From NCBI RefSeq assembly GCF_030407435.1, contig NZ_JASDDK010000002.1, forward strand, positions 1-64,000: a stretch of DNA of 64,000 bases, written 5' to 3'. The notes under the pieces are model-generated. The model ran no database searches. It was not told the origin of the DNA and saw only the letters and a program-made list of their open reading frames with translations. How positions within the stretch are numbered: the first letter of the stretch is position 1; the number at the start of each line of letters is the position of its first letter. Both the position numbers and the translations under genes were made by a program. Shown piece by piece: positions 18,439-29,100 of this stretch. Source of the stretch: Winogradskyella bathintestinalis. GTDB taxonomy: Bacteria > Bacteroidota > Bacteroidia > Flavobacteriales > Flavobacteriaceae.

Positions 18439-19470
18439 ATGAAAATACTTATTGCTGCTGCTCTTCTTTTTGTTGGTTCTTGCGCCAATGTTAGACATAG
18501 CGAAAAAATTAATAATCTTAAAGACAGTATTACTTATAAAGACAAAACTGTGGTTGAAAATTACCTAACCACAATTACATCAAAAGATTTAGAGTCTATT
18601 GTTGTAGAAGTTTCATCCGATAAATATGAAGGAAGAAGGACTGGTGAACCCGGACACAATGAAGTCTGTAATTACATAAGACAGACTTACAAAGATCTTA
18701 AGATTATTCCACCTGCGACACATACAAACTATTATCAAAAAGTTCCTAAAGATGCATTACCAAAACAACTAAACGATTCTCAAAACATTATAGCCTATAT
18801 TGAAGGTGCTGAATTTCCTGACGAATATATTTACATTTCTGCACATTCAGATCATGAAGGCATTGTTAACGGACAAATCTATAACGGTGCTGATGACAAT
18901 GGTTCTGGTACTGCAGCTGTTTTAGAAATGGCTGAAGCATTTAGTCTTGCCGTTCAAGACGGCCATCGACCTAAGCGAAGTATTGTATTTTTACATGTCA
19001 CGGCCGAGGAAGTTGGTCTACACGGCTCGAGGTATTACACGGAAAACCCTGTGTTTCCACTAAATAATGCTGTGGCTACTTTAAATATCGATATGATCGG
19101 CCGTGTGGATGATAGACACATTAACGACGAAAATTATATTTATCTCATTGGTTCAGATAAAATTAGTACTGAATTAGATTTTATTGCTCAAAAAGCAAAC
19201 GCAACGTTCACCAATCTTAGCCTAGATTATAAGTATAATGACGATGATGATCCGAACCGTTATTATTATAGATCTGATCATTACAATTTTGCTGTAAAAG
19301 GTATTCCTGTAATTTTTTTCTTTAACGGTGAACATGTCGATTATACAAAACCGACAGATACGGCAGATAAAATAAACTATCCTTTATTACAATTACGCAC
19401 ACAATTCATTTTTGCCACGGCTTGGTATATCGCTAACTCAGAGGAACGCCTTAAAAAGGAAATTCTTTAA
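18439..19470 (+). CDS. M28-family zinc aminopeptidase lipoprotein
   Basis: The 343-residue protein begins with a lipoprotein signal (LFVGSC, Cys15) and is probably anchored in the outer membrane or periplasmic leaflet. The M28 metal and catalytic residues are in place: AHSDHEG (135-141), GADDNGSG (150-157), AEEVGLHGS (189-197, catalytic and metal Glu), LNIDMIGR and YRSDHYNF with the C-terminal His. It would cleave N-terminal residues from peptides outside the cytoplasm. It lacks the PA-domain insertion that its larger tandem paralogue has. The two genes are 127 bases apart and are clearly duplicates in the C-terminal half. Confidence 0.9.
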   Translation: MKILIAAALLFVGSCANVRHSEKINNLKDSITYKDKTVVENYLTTITSKDLESIVVEVSSDKYEGRRTGEPGHNEVCNYIRQTYKDLKIIPPATHTNYYQKVPKDALPKQLNDSQNIIAYIEGAEFPDEYIYISAHSDHEGIVNGQIYNGADDNGSGTAAVLEMAEAFSLAVQDGHRPKRSIVFLHVTAEEVGLHGSRYYTENPVFPLNNAVATLNIDMIGRVDDRHINDENYIYLIGSDKISTELDFIAQKANATFTNLSLDYKYNDDDDPNRYYYRSDHYNFAVKGIPVIFFFNGEHVDYTKPTDTADKINYPLLQLRTQFIFATAWYIANSEERLKKEIL

Positions 19471-19597
19471 TGTTAAAATCTGTTAAAAGAAATTCAACTC
19501 AAACCTAAAGATTTATCAATATCGTATTTTTAACCTCGACTTTTTTGTTAAAGTTGAAAATCAACACTTTTAAACTAATAATCTAACAATCTAATCA

Positions 19598-21178
19598 ATG
19601 AAAAAAATACTATTCATATTCTGCATTTCTGGAGTTATGCTAAATTGTGGTACATCATCAAAAAAAAATGTTCCCTCTAATAAATCGACTCAAGTTTTAG
19701 TCGCAGACCCTGCCGAGTACGCGTCAACAATTACTTCAGACGAGCTAAAAACCATGCTTTACACATATGCTTCCGATGAATTCGAAGGCAGAAATACGGG
19801 TGAAAAAGGTCAGAAATTGGCGGTGGAATACTTAAAAGAACAATATCAAAATATGAATGTTCCTTCACCACTAGGCGGCGACGATTATTTTCAGGAAGTA
19901 CCCTTAGAAAAGCAAAAAGTAGCACATGCAAAATTGAGTGTTAATGACAAAACTTTTGAAACTTTTGAACATCATTTGGTATTGGCCGTTTCAGAAAACA
20001 TAAACCTTTCAGTTAATGATATCATTTATGTGGGTTATGGCATAGATGCAGAAAACTACTCCGATTATAAAAATTTAGAGGTAAAAGGCAAGATGGTTTT
20101 AGCTAAGGCTGGTGAACCTATGGATGCTAACGGCAACTATATAACTTCTGGCACAACGGAAAACACAAAATGGACAAACGGCCGCCAAGCCATATCTAGT
20201 AAAAGAGAAGCTGCCCGAAATAACGGAGCTAGTGGATTATTATTAATGGATGACGCTATGTTTGCTAGATATTCCTCTTATTTGAAGAGACAAGCGGAAG
20301 CAGATGAACCAGGACGTTTGTCATTAAAAAGTAATGAAGCTGGGATGACAATGATTATGATTAATGAAGAACTCGGTAAAGCTTTAAACCCAACTATTTT
20401 AGAAAACAGTACACCTAAAGTTCTGAATTCTAAAATGAATTTAGAGATTGAAAATAATTCTGAATCAATAACTTCTGAAAATGTGGTTGCACTAATTAAA
20501 GGTTCAGAAAAACCGAATGAAATTATAGTAATCTCTGCTCATTTAGATCATGAAGGTGTTAAAGATGGCCAGATTTACAACGGTGCTGACGATGATGGTT
20601 CTGGCACTGTTGCAATGTTAGAAATTGCAGAAGCTTTTAAAGCTGCAGAAAAAGCCGGTTATGGTCCAAAACGTTCTGTATTATTTCTGCATGTTACAGG
20701 AGAAGAAAAAGGCCTTTTAGGCTCTAGACATTATACTGACAATGATCCTATATTTCCATTAGAAGATACCGTTGCTGATCTAAATATTGATATGATAGGT
20801 AGAACTGATCCTAAACGTACAGAAGGCGACAGAAATTACATTTATTTAATTGGAAGTGATAAATTAAGTACAGACTTACACAATATTTCGGAAGCTGTAA
20901 ACGAAAAATATACTAATATTGAGTTAGATTATACATTTAATGATGAAAATGATCCAAATCGTTTTTATTACAGATCTGACCATTACAATTTTGCCAAAAA
21001 TAATATTCCGGTAATATTTTATTTTAATGGAACGCACGATGATTATCACAAACCAAGTGATACTGCCGATAAAATTGAATATGACCTATTAGAAAATCGA
21101 ACACGATTAGTGTTTTATACGGCTTGGGAATTAGCCAACAGATCAGAAAGAATTATAGTTGACAAAGCTTCCAAATAG
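19598..21178 (+). CDS. M28-family zinc peptidase lipoprotein with PA-domain insertion
   Basis: The 526-residue protein has a lipoprotein signal (GVMLNC, Cys17), an N-terminal segment shared with its neighbour (YASDEFEGRNTGEKGQK), a protease-associated (PA) insertion at about 125-250 (VGYGIDAENYSDYKNLEVK; NGASGLLLMDD), then the M28 catalytic domain: SAHLDHEG, GADDDGSG, GEEKGLLGS, LNIDMIGR and YRSDHYNF. It should be an extracytoplasmic aminopeptidase. Similarity to the preceding gene suggests tandem duplication followed by loss or gain of the PA module. A strong terminator follows. Confidence 0.92.
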   Translation: MKKILFIFCISGVMLNCGTSSKKNVPSNKSTQVLVADPAEYASTITSDELKTMLYTYASDEFEGRNTGEKGQKLAVEYLKEQYQNMNVPSPLGGDDYFQEVPLEKQKVAHAKLSVNDKTFETFEHHLVLAVSENINLSVNDIIYVGYGIDAENYSDYKNLEVKGKMVLAKAGEPMDANGNYITSGTTENTKWTNGRQAISSKREAARNNGASGLLLMDDAMFARYSSYLKRQAEADEPGRLSLKSNEAGMTMIMINEELGKALNPTILENSTPKVLNSKMNLEIENNSESITSENVVALIKGSEKPNEIIVISAHLDHEGVKDGQIYNGADDDGSGTVAMLEIAEAFKAAEKAGYGPKRSVLFLHVTGEEKGLLGSRHYTDNDPIFPLEDTVADLNIDMIGRTDPKRTEGDRNYIYLIGSDKLSTDLHNISEAVNEKYTNIELDYTFNDENDPNRFYYRSDHYNFAKNNIPVIFYFNGTHDDYHKPSDTADKIEYDLLENRTRLVFYTAWELANRSERIIVDKASK

Positions 21179-21197
21179 AATTTATAAGCCCATATAT

Positions 21198-21234
21198 AAA
21201 AAGCCTTTCAACATAACTATTGAAAGGCTTTTTT
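21198..21234. terminator. Terminator after the M28 pair
   Basis: AAAAAGCCTTTCAA pairs with TTGAAAGGCTTTTTT around an 8-base loop. T-runs on both strands let it serve the M28 gene (plus) and the convergent beta-barrel gene (minus). Confidence 0.88.
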
Positions 21235-21268
21235 AGTTTATCTGTTAAAAGTAAAACGACCGAAACAT

Positions 21269-21799
21269 TTATAACTTCATGCCAAAACCAAATTGTATGA
21301 CATGGTTATTTGCTTCTAATTGCTTAAAATCTTGATCGATTACATTTTTTACGCCATAAGACATACGTGCATCTATAAACAATTCATCTGTTATCATATA
21401 TTCCAAACCTGCTACACCAGAAAAAGCAGCGGTTGAAAATAAATCGTTAGATTTCCATGTTTTTAAACTTACTTTAGGACCAACTCCTAACATTAAACGA
21501 TCAGATAAAGAAAACCTTAGTAATACAGGTAAGTGGATGTAATCTGCTCTGAGTTCTTCGTCCTTGCCACCTTCTGCAGACCATTGCAATTCTAATAATA
21601 ATGACATATTCTCAGATAATCCTAAATCTGCAAATCCGCCGAATGCAAAACCATTTCTATGTTGATTGTTAAAATCAGCATCAGGTTCAAAATCTAAATT
21701 AGATACATTAATTGCTCCTCTTACACCGTAAGAAACGTCTTGAGAAAGGCAAATAGTTGTAAAAGAAACGAGTAATAAAGTGAGTAATTTTTTTTTCAT
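21269..21799 (-). CDS. Outer-membrane beta-barrel protein (porin family)
   Basis: The 176-residue protein starts MKKKLLTLLLVSFTTICLSQ (signal peptide) and continues as alternating beta strands ending in ...HVIQFGFGMKL with a C-terminal hydrophobic residue, typical of small eight-strand barrels (OMP_b-brl_2 type). The ATG at 21799 is preferred to a TTG three codons upstream. It is probably an outer-membrane structural or uptake protein; the substrate is unknown. Single gene, convergent with the M28 peptidase. Confidence 0.82.
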   Translation of the reverse strand: MKKKLLTLLLVSFTTICLSQDVSYGVRGAINVSNLDFEPDADFNNQHRNGFAFGGFADLGLSENMSLLLELQWSAEGGKDEELRADYIHLPVLLRFSLSDRLMLGVGPKVSLKTWKSNDLFSTAAFSGVAGLEYMITDELFIDARMSYGVKNVIDQDFKQLEANNHVIQFGFGMKL

Positions 21800-21906
21800 A
21801 ATCTTCAATTTGAGATGGCGAAGATATATTAAATTCTAAAAATCATTATAAATTATTAGATTTTAATAGGTAAAAATCGGACATATAGCAGTTTTAGATC
21901 TGAAAG

Positions 21907-22812
21907 CTACAAACTCACACTCGAAACCGTTTCATAAAACATACTTTTAATAATACCATCTGAGAGTCCTATTTTTGGCACATAAACATCTTTTGCTCCA
22001 CTCCATTTCATAGCAGATAGATAAATTCTCGTGGCAGGAATAATAACATCTGCTCTATCTTGATTTAAATTAAGCTTTGTAATGCGTTCCTCATAAGAAT
22101 AATTCTGAAGCATCTTATAATAACTAGTTAAATAAAAGTATGTTAAAGGTTTTCCTATCGTTTTTCCAGAAATTTTAAAAATCTTGTTGATGTTTCCACC
22201 AGAACCTATCAATTCTATTTTATCATAATGTTTGGTGTTTACCTTAATCCAATTTTCCAGTTCTTGCCATGTTTCACTTTTCACAATATCGTTGAGCAAT
22301 CTTACGGTACCAATTTTAAAAGATCTAGATTGTATTTTCTCCCCATTACGAATGATAGAAAATTCAGTACTTCCACCACCAACATCAACATATAAATATG
22401 TTTTATTAGGGTTGATAAACGATTGTAAGTCCGTTGCGGCAATTATAGCTGCTTCCTCCTCGCCATCAATAATTTCTATATTTATACCACAAGTTTCAAA
22501 AATTTTTTCGGTTAAAGGTGCACTATTCTTGGCTTCTCTCATTGCCGAAGTGGCACACGCTTTGTAACGCGTTACGCCGTGAGATTTTATGATGAGACTA
22601 AACGCTTTCATCGTATCCACCATGCGTTCTTGGTTATATTGAGAAATTTCCCCTTTTAAAAATACATCCGCTCCTAATCGAATTGGGACTCGGACTAATG
22701 AATTTTTTTTAAACACTACAGGCTCATCATCTAATTCGATAATGTTTGATATTAGTAACCTTACAGCATTTGAACCTATATCTATAGCTGCATATTTTTG
22801 TATTTTCAGCAT
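21907..22812 (-). CDS. ppx: Exopolyphosphatase / GppA-family phosphatase
   Basis: The 301-residue protein has the ASKHA fold motifs of the Ppx/GppA family: AAIDIGSNAVRLLI (8-21, phosphate 1), the conserved Glu in ATSAMREAKNS, and VDVGGGSTEFSII (phosphate 2), plus LIGSGGNINKI. It would remove terminal phosphate from polyphosphate or ppGpp-type nucleotides. The C-terminal HD extension of long Ppx enzymes is absent, as in short Bacteroidota forms. It starts two bases after the ppk1 stop, so it is the third gene of a tight polyphosphate operon. Confidence 0.9.
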   Translation of the reverse strand: MLKIQKYAAIDIGSNAVRLLISNIIELDDEPVVFKKNSLVRVPIRLGADVFLKGEISQYNQERMVDTMKAFSLIIKSHGVTRYKACATSAMREAKNSAPLTEKIFETCGINIEIIDGEEEAAIIAATDLQSFINPNKTYLYVDVGGGSTEFSIIRNGEKIQSRSFKIGTVRLLNDIVKSETWQELENWIKVNTKHYDKIELIGSGGNINKIFKISGKTIGKPLTYFYLTSYYKMLQNYSYEERITKLNLNQDRADVIIPATRIYLSAMKWSGAKDVYVPKIGLSDGIIKSMFYETVSSVSL

Positions 22813-22814
22813 AT

Positions 22815-24869
22815 TTATCCTTCTAAATTATTTAAGTAATAGTTATACGTATCAAATTGAGCTCTAACCTTAGGGTTATCATTTCTACGGTAAGTATTGT
22901 CTTGTTTCTCGTTTATAACGCGAGCTTTTACATTATCGTTCCAACAAATATCATATAAATGCTGTAATTCTTGTTTTATATCTTCATCATAAATTGGGCA
23001 ACTTACCTCTACTCTATTGTCAATATTTCTAGTCATCCAATCTGCCGAAGAAATGTAAATTTTAGGATTATTTTGATTCGAAAAAATATATAGTCTCGTA
23101 TGTTCTAGAAATTTATCGATAATACTTATAATCTCAATATTCTCACTCATTCCTTTCACCCCTGGCACCAAACAACAAAGTCCTCTAACTATCATTTGTA
23201 TTTTTACACCTGCTCTACTAGCTTCGTACAACTTATCTATCATTTTATAGCTACTAATGCTGTTCATTTTTAGCTTTATATACGCTGGTTTTCCTTTTTT
23301 TGCACTTTCAATTTCATTATCGATTAAAGTAAAAATCTTAGCCTTTGTATAATGTGGTGATGTAATGATGTGCTTGTAACGATTAACTTTATAATTCACC
23401 TCTAGAAAATCGAACACTTTGTTAAGATCTTTTAGAATTTTAGAATTAGCGGTAATCAAAGTAAAGTCTGTATAAATTTTTGCGGTAGATTCATTGAAGT
23501 TTCCTGTACTTACAAATCCGTATCGTACCATTTTATCATTTTCTTCGCGTTCTATCACACACATTTTACAGTGCACTTTTAAACCTGTGACTCCAAATAG
23601 CATCTTAATGCCTTCATTTTGCATTTGCTCGGCATAATTAATATTTGCCGCCTCATCAAAACGGGCTCTAAGTTCAATGGAAACCGTTACTTTTTTACCG
23701 TTTTTAGCCGCATTGATTAAAGAGCTTGCCACATGCGAAATTTGAGCAAGTCTATAAATTGTTATTTTTATAGATTTAACCTGCGGATCTAAAGCGGCTT
23801 CTCTTAAAAATTTCACGATATAAGAAAACGTATGATAAGGTGTATAGACTAAATAATCTTTTTTAGCAATAGTCTTAAAAATACTCTCTTCCAAGCTCAG
23901 CCCTCTTACAGGTAGAGGTTTAATTTTGTTATACAGCAAATCTGTTCTTCCTAAGCTCGGGAAATTCATATAATCTCTACGATTATGATACCGACCACCA
24001 GGAATAATACTTTCTTTTTCATCAATTGACATTCGTTTTAATAAAAATTCTAAAGTAGATTTTTCTATGTTTTTATCATATACAAAACGTACTGGAGCTC
24101 CACTTTGTCGGTCTTTTACGCTTTCTGAAAGTTTGTCTACAAAACTCTTACTAAGATCGCTATCGAAATCTAATTCCCCATCTCTTGTAATTTTAATCAT
24201 ATTAGCGCTAATATGCTCATAATTAAAGATATTGAAGATTTCATCCAAACAGTATCTTAAGATATCGTCAACCATAATTATATAGCTATTTTTACCTTTA
24301 CCAGGTAACACGATAAACCGATCCATAGTAGAGGAAATTTCTATCAATGCTATTTGATTTTTCTTTTTAGAATTAGACATCGTTACACTTAAATAAGCTG
24401 AAATGTCTTGTAGTTCTGGTAAAGCAACATCTTCATTAAGCATTATTACCACTAAAGCTGGACTAATTTCTTGATAAAAATAATTCATGATGAAATCATG
24501 ATGATCCTTATCTATTTCCGTTTCATTAACGATGTATATATTCTCGTTTTCTAACTCTTTATCAATCTCATCTAAAATCTCTAAACTATACGTCTGTTGT
24601 TCTATAACAATTTTAGTAATTTCTTCTAAGAGATCACCAGCTTTTATGCCACCTAATTCACTTTTACCGCCTTTACCTGCTTCATAAATTCGTTTTACCG
24701 TTGCATATCTAACCTTAAAAAATTCATCTAGATTATTTGAAAAAATTCCTAAAAAACGCAAACGTTCAATTAACGGAACATTTTTATCTGCAGCTTCTTG
24801 TAAGACGCGTTCATTAAATTTTAACCAACTTAATTCTCTATTTATATAGCTATTTTTATCTTTAGTCAT
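22815..24869 (-). CDS. ppk1: Polyphosphate kinase 1
   Basis: The 684-residue enzyme polymerises the gamma-phosphate of ATP into polyphosphate reversibly, usually at the membrane. Domain order is PPK N (YINRELSWLKFNERVLQEA), middle domain (IEISSTMDRFIVLP), then two phospholipase-D-like C-terminal domains; the autophosphorylation His is in GLKVHCKMCVIE and FVSTGNFNESTAKIYTD is the conserved signature after it. The ATG at 24869 overlaps the sixA stop (TAATG), so translation is coupled. A longer frame from 24929 only reads into sixA. Confidence 0.95.
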   Translation of the reverse strand: MTKDKNSYINRELSWLKFNERVLQEAADKNVPLIERLRFLGIFSNNLDEFFKVRYATVKRIYEAGKGGKSELGGIKAGDLLEEITKIVIEQQTYSLEILDEIDKELENENIYIVNETEIDKDHHDFIMNYFYQEISPALVVIMLNEDVALPELQDISAYLSVTMSNSKKKNQIALIEISSTMDRFIVLPGKGKNSYIIMVDDILRYCLDEIFNIFNYEHISANMIKITRDGELDFDSDLSKSFVDKLSESVKDRQSGAPVRFVYDKNIEKSTLEFLLKRMSIDEKESIIPGGRYHNRRDYMNFPSLGRTDLLYNKIKPLPVRGLSLEESIFKTIAKKDYLVYTPYHTFSYIVKFLREAALDPQVKSIKITIYRLAQISHVASSLINAAKNGKKVTVSIELRARFDEAANINYAEQMQNEGIKMLFGVTGLKVHCKMCVIEREENDKMVRYGFVSTGNFNESTAKIYTDFTLITANSKILKDLNKVFDFLEVNYKVNRYKHIITSPHYTKAKIFTLIDNEIESAKKGKPAYIKLKMNSISSYKMIDKLYEASRAGVKIQMIVRGLCCLVPGVKGMSENIEIISIIDKFLEHTRLYIFSNQNNPKIYISSADWMTRNIDNRVEVSCPIYDEDIKQELQHLYDICWNDNVKARVINEKQDNTYRRNDNPKVRAQFDTYNYYLNNLEG

Positions 24870-25354
24870 TATTTTAATTCCTTTGGAATAATTAAAAATT
24901 CTGTTGTTCCTTGTTTTAAATCTTTCCAATTATCGATATCTACATTGATTTTCACCAAACCGCTTGTAGGAAGATTATCAATATAAGTGTCTCCAAATAT
25001 ATTAGAAATTGATGTGAATGCATGATTATGACCAAAAATCATAACCTCATCTATAGAGTTATTCAAATTTTTAATAAAATTAATAACACTTTCACCATTG
25101 AAATCATACAAATCATCAACGACTGTAATTTTATCCTTGGAAATATTTAATGCATTTATAAAAATTTCACACGTTGTCAACGCTCTAATTGCAGGACTGG
25201 AAAAAATTATTTTAGGGGTACTATGTTTTGCATTAAACTGATTAGCAACCAACTTCGCGTCATTTCGTCCTCTAGTTTTCAATGGTCTTTCTTTATCTGT
25301 TACATTATGTGTCCAGGATGATTTACCATGTCTCATTAATATAATACTTTTCAT
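24869..25354 (-). CDS. sixA: SixA-like histidine phosphatase
   Basis: The 161-residue protein belongs to the histidine-phosphatase (phosphoglycerate-mutase-like) superfamily: MRHGKSSW (7-14) carries the phospho-accepting His9, KTRGRNDA matches the SixA subgroup, and MIFGHNHAF supplies the second catalytic His. E. coli SixA dephosphorylates phosphohistidine in phosphorelay or PTS proteins; which substrate is used here is unknown. It leads the sixA-ppk1-ppx operon, which raises the possibility that it acts on the phosphohistidine intermediate of Ppk1 or on a polyphosphate-linked regulator (inference). Confidence 0.88.
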   Translation of the reverse strand: MKSIILMRHGKSSWTHNVTDKERPLKTRGRNDAKLVANQFNAKHSTPKIIFSSPAIRALTTCEIFINALNISKDKITVVDDLYDFNGESVINFIKNLNNSIDEVMIFGHNHAFTSISNIFGDTYIDNLPTSGLVKINVDIDNWKDLKQGTTEFLIIPKELK

Positions 25355-25522
25355 ATAATTTCGATTAAATGCATTTTTTTTCGACAAAATGTTGCATATT
25401 TCCGTTTTAACGATTAAATTGCCGCTTTAACGCTTATGTTTGTGAATGATTTTTGTTATAAGTTCTTTTGTTACGTAAAATTAATGTAAATGACCCCAAG
25501 TTAAAAATATATTAATAATCCA

Positions 25523-25544
25523 TTTTAGTGTACGTTCACTAAAA
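25523..25544. promoter_or_regulatory. 22-nt palindrome, TetR-type operator candidate
   Basis: TTTTAGTG (25523-25530), TACGTT, CACTAAAA (25537-25544) form a palindrome in which 10 of 11 base pairs match. The centre resembles the GAACGTTC-type cores bound by TetR/AcrR repressors. It lies between the divergent sixA-ppk1-ppx operon and the adhesin locus; no TetR gene is in the window. Confidence 0.5.
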
Positions 25545-25670
25545 ATTCCCTCCCTCTAAATATTTTGATTAGGCTGTTAAACGACAAGTGTTTACCTTTA
25601 ATTAATGTATTTAATTATCGGAAAATAACATCGCAAAGCGACCCTAAATTTTGTTAATCAATTTTTAAGT

Positions 25671-26114
25671 ATGAAAACAATTATTACTATCATTATTTTT
25701 GGACTGAGCTTACTGGCTTCTTATGGACAAGAATTAAAGCTATCGGTTATTGAAAATTCAGACGAACCCAATACAGCCTCCGAACATTTCTATTTAGTCA
25801 ACGTTACTAATACCAGTTCCAAATCCGCACCGTTTTCCTTAGCTACAACCAACACACCTTGCAGTAAGGGTAAATCAATTCAAACTGATTTTTCACATCA
25901 AGTTTTGGATAACAAAAAAGCAAGACAACCCAACGGATTAAATATAAATTCTGGTCAATCCGTTAAAGTATACATTAAACTTATGCGATCAAAAACTGCA
26001 AGATTAAATTCATGGAATTGTACTGAGGTAACAGCGATATCAAGTGAAGGTAGACCAATTAGCAATACCATTACAATTGAATCATTTATACCAGATCCAA
26101 AAGATTTCAACTAA
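25671..26114 (+). CDS. Small secreted beta-rich protein upstream of the giant adhesin
   Basis: The 147-residue product has a signal peptide (MKTIITIIIFGLSLLASYGQ, cut probably after Gly19 or Gln20) and a mature part rich in Ser, Thr and Asn that looks like a single beta-sandwich (FYLVNVTNTSSKSAPFSLA; SGQSVKVYIKLMRSK). Two cysteines (in NTPCSKGK and SWNCTEV) may form a disulfide. It ends 34 bases before the giant T9SS protein and shares its strand, so the two are probably one transcript. I recognise no named family; an accessory or chaperone-like role for the adhesin is a guess from position. Confidence 0.7.
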   Translation: MKTIITIIIFGLSLLASYGQELKLSVIENSDEPNTASEHFYLVNVTNTSSKSAPFSLATTNTPCSKGKSIQTDFSHQVLDNKKARQPNGLNINSGQSVKVYIKLMRSKTARLNSWNCTEVTAISSEGRPISNTITIESFIPDPKDFN

Positions 26115-26148
26115 TCCTACTTAAAATATAAACTAAACTTTCGGGTTT

Positions 26149-29100
26149 ATGAAAAAAACTACTCAATTCTTCCATTTACACAAGATTTTTCTAGGGTTTG
26201 CTCTAGTTTTAAGTTTTGCTTCATTTGCACAAGTACAGAAAGCTTTTGCGCCTCGATTTAACCAAACGGTTAAGGGAGATGTTACTATTATAGCTAACAA
26301 TATCATTTCTAGAACTTCTACTGGAAATTATACAGGTGCCAGTGGAAATCATAATTTTAACAACAATGTTTATGTAGACATTGATGCTGATAATTCTACC
26401 TTTAATTCTAGTAGTGCCAACTTCACTAATCCAGAACCTCAATTAGCATGTTTAAGTATTAGAAAGGCTTATTTATATTGGGCCGCTGCCGACTTAGAGC
26501 CTGGATATTTGAACTCTGATAATAATGCCAATTGGAATTACAACAATGTTAAGCTAATGCTTCCTGGTCAGACAAGTTATAACACAATTACAGCAGATGA
26601 AGTTATTTTTAGAGGAAGAAACACGCATTTTAGTAATGATCCCTATATCTGTGTTAAGGATATAACTAGCGATTTATTAAATATTTCAAACCCTTATGGA
26701 AAATATCAGGTTGCAAATATCGAAGCAAAAACTGGTAGTTTAATAGGCCACGGTGGCGGTAACACTGGTACTTCTGGCGGTTGGCAAATTGTTTTTGTAT
26801 ATGAAAGCCCAAACTTACCTTCTAAAAATGTCAGTCTTTTTGATGGTTATGCCCATATCAGTAATGGTATTTCGGGTATTGATAAAGATTTTGATATTAA
26901 TTTCAATGGATTTCAAACAATTTCTTCTGGTCCAGTAAATGCAAAATTTGTAATTGGAGCATTAGAAGGCGATAGAGATTTATCTGGTGATAGATTACAG
27001 ATTAGAAATAGATTCGGAAACTTTGTAGATCTAAGTGCTCCTAATCGAAGTTCTAGCAATTTTTTTAATAGTCGTATCACAGTCGGCAATTCTAATTTTA
27101 CAGATAGAAACCCTGCAAGTACTAATACACTTGGTTTTGATGCTGCTGTTTTTGAATTAAATAATGGAGGTGCATTCAATTCAATAATTGGTAACAGCCA
27201 GACCTCAGCTCAGATTAGACTTACTTCAAACCAAGAAACATATGGCTTATATTTATTAGGGTTATCCATAGATGTTTGGGCTCCTGATATGAATCCAATA
27301 GAAATGGTTTTAAATACTGGCGGTAACTCTATTAATCCAGATTCAACCATCGGTGTAAATTTCAACTTACAAAACTTGGGTAACGATAATGCGGTTAATT
27401 TTGAGATTTCAACCCTTCTTCCTCCGCAGTTAGAATTTCTGCCAGGCAATTTACCGAATGGAATTACCTATACGTTAGATAATGATTCTAATGAACTAAC
27501 CTTTTTTATTGCAGATGGTTTACTAAGCGTAGGAAGTCCTCTAATTGATGTAGATTTTGAATTTAAAGTTAAAGATGAATGCTACTTTCTAGAAGATGGT
27601 TGTGCGTTATCGTATCCATTCCAATTTAATGCCACCTACAATGGGGTCTTAAATCCTTCTGATTTTAGCACACTAAGTTCGGCTACAATTAATGATTGTA
27701 ATGTCGGAATTTTAGATCCAACAGTTATAACCTTTAATCAACCGTCGGAGGCAATATGGGCAACACCTATCAATGAATTAGATAGAGCATTAAATTGCGA
27801 TGATACTGATGCGCTTGCATTAGCACAGAGTTTATCTCCTGAAACTGATAAGTGTGATTTTACCTATACAAAAGTAACTGGAGACTTTGTTCCAGATGAA
27901 AATTGTCAGAGTACAGGTACGTACACTAATACTTGGGTATTTACTGACGCTTGTGGTAGAACAAGCTCAGAATATGTACAAGTTATTACAATCGGTAATC
28001 CAAATGGACCAGATTTTAATGAGGTTCTACCAGAAAGTATTACGGTGCAATGTGATAATATTCCTGAAGCCACAATACTTACTGCCTCAGCACTATGCGG
28101 TGAAACGTCTCTTACTTATAATGAAACAAGAGCAAACGGAAATTGTTCAAATCAATTTACTTTAACACGTGTTTGGACAGCCACTGATGATTGTAATAAT
28201 ACAAATAAACATATACAAGTTATAACTGTTGAAGACACCACTCCACCAACATTAACCATTCCTAGCGATGTAAAAGTGGAATGCGGAACGAGTTTAGAAC
28301 CTGCCGATATTGGAAACGCAACAGCTACTGATGCTTGTGGTGAGGTAACACTTACTTTTAACGATGTCTCAACTGCTACTTGTGGAAGCACAGAAATAGT
28401 AACAAGAACATGGACGGCAACTGATGCTTGTGGCAATGTGGCTTCTGCCGATCAAATAATTTCAACGGAAGATACCACTCCACCAACATTAACCATTCCT
28501 GGCGATGTAAAAGTGGAATGCGGAACGAGTTTAGAACCTGCCGATATTGGAAACGCAACAGCTACTGATGCTTGTGGTGAGGTAACAATTACTTTTAACG
28601 ATGTCTCAACTGCTACTTGTGGAAGCACAGAAATAGTAACCAGAACATGGACGGCAACTGATGCTTGTGGCAATGTAGCTTCTGCCATTCAAATAATTTC
28701 AACGGAGGACACCACTCCACCAACATTAGCCATTCCTAGCGATGTAAAAGTGGAATGCGGAACGAGTTTAGATCCTGCCGATATTGGCAATGCAACAGCG
28801 ACCGATGCTTGTGGTGAGGTAACAATTACTTTTAACGATGTCTCAACTGCTACTTGTGGAAGCACAGAAATAGTAACCAGAACATGGACAGCAACTGATG
28901 CTTGTGGTAATGTAGCTTCTGCCGATCAAATAATTTCAACGGAGGACACCACTCCTCCAACATTAACCATTCCTAGCGATGTAAAAGTGGAATGCGGAAC
29001 GAGTTTAGATCCTGCCGATATTGGCAACGCAACAGCTACCGATGCTTGTGGTGAAGTAACAATAACTTTTAACGATGTCTCAAATGCTGCTTGTGGAACC

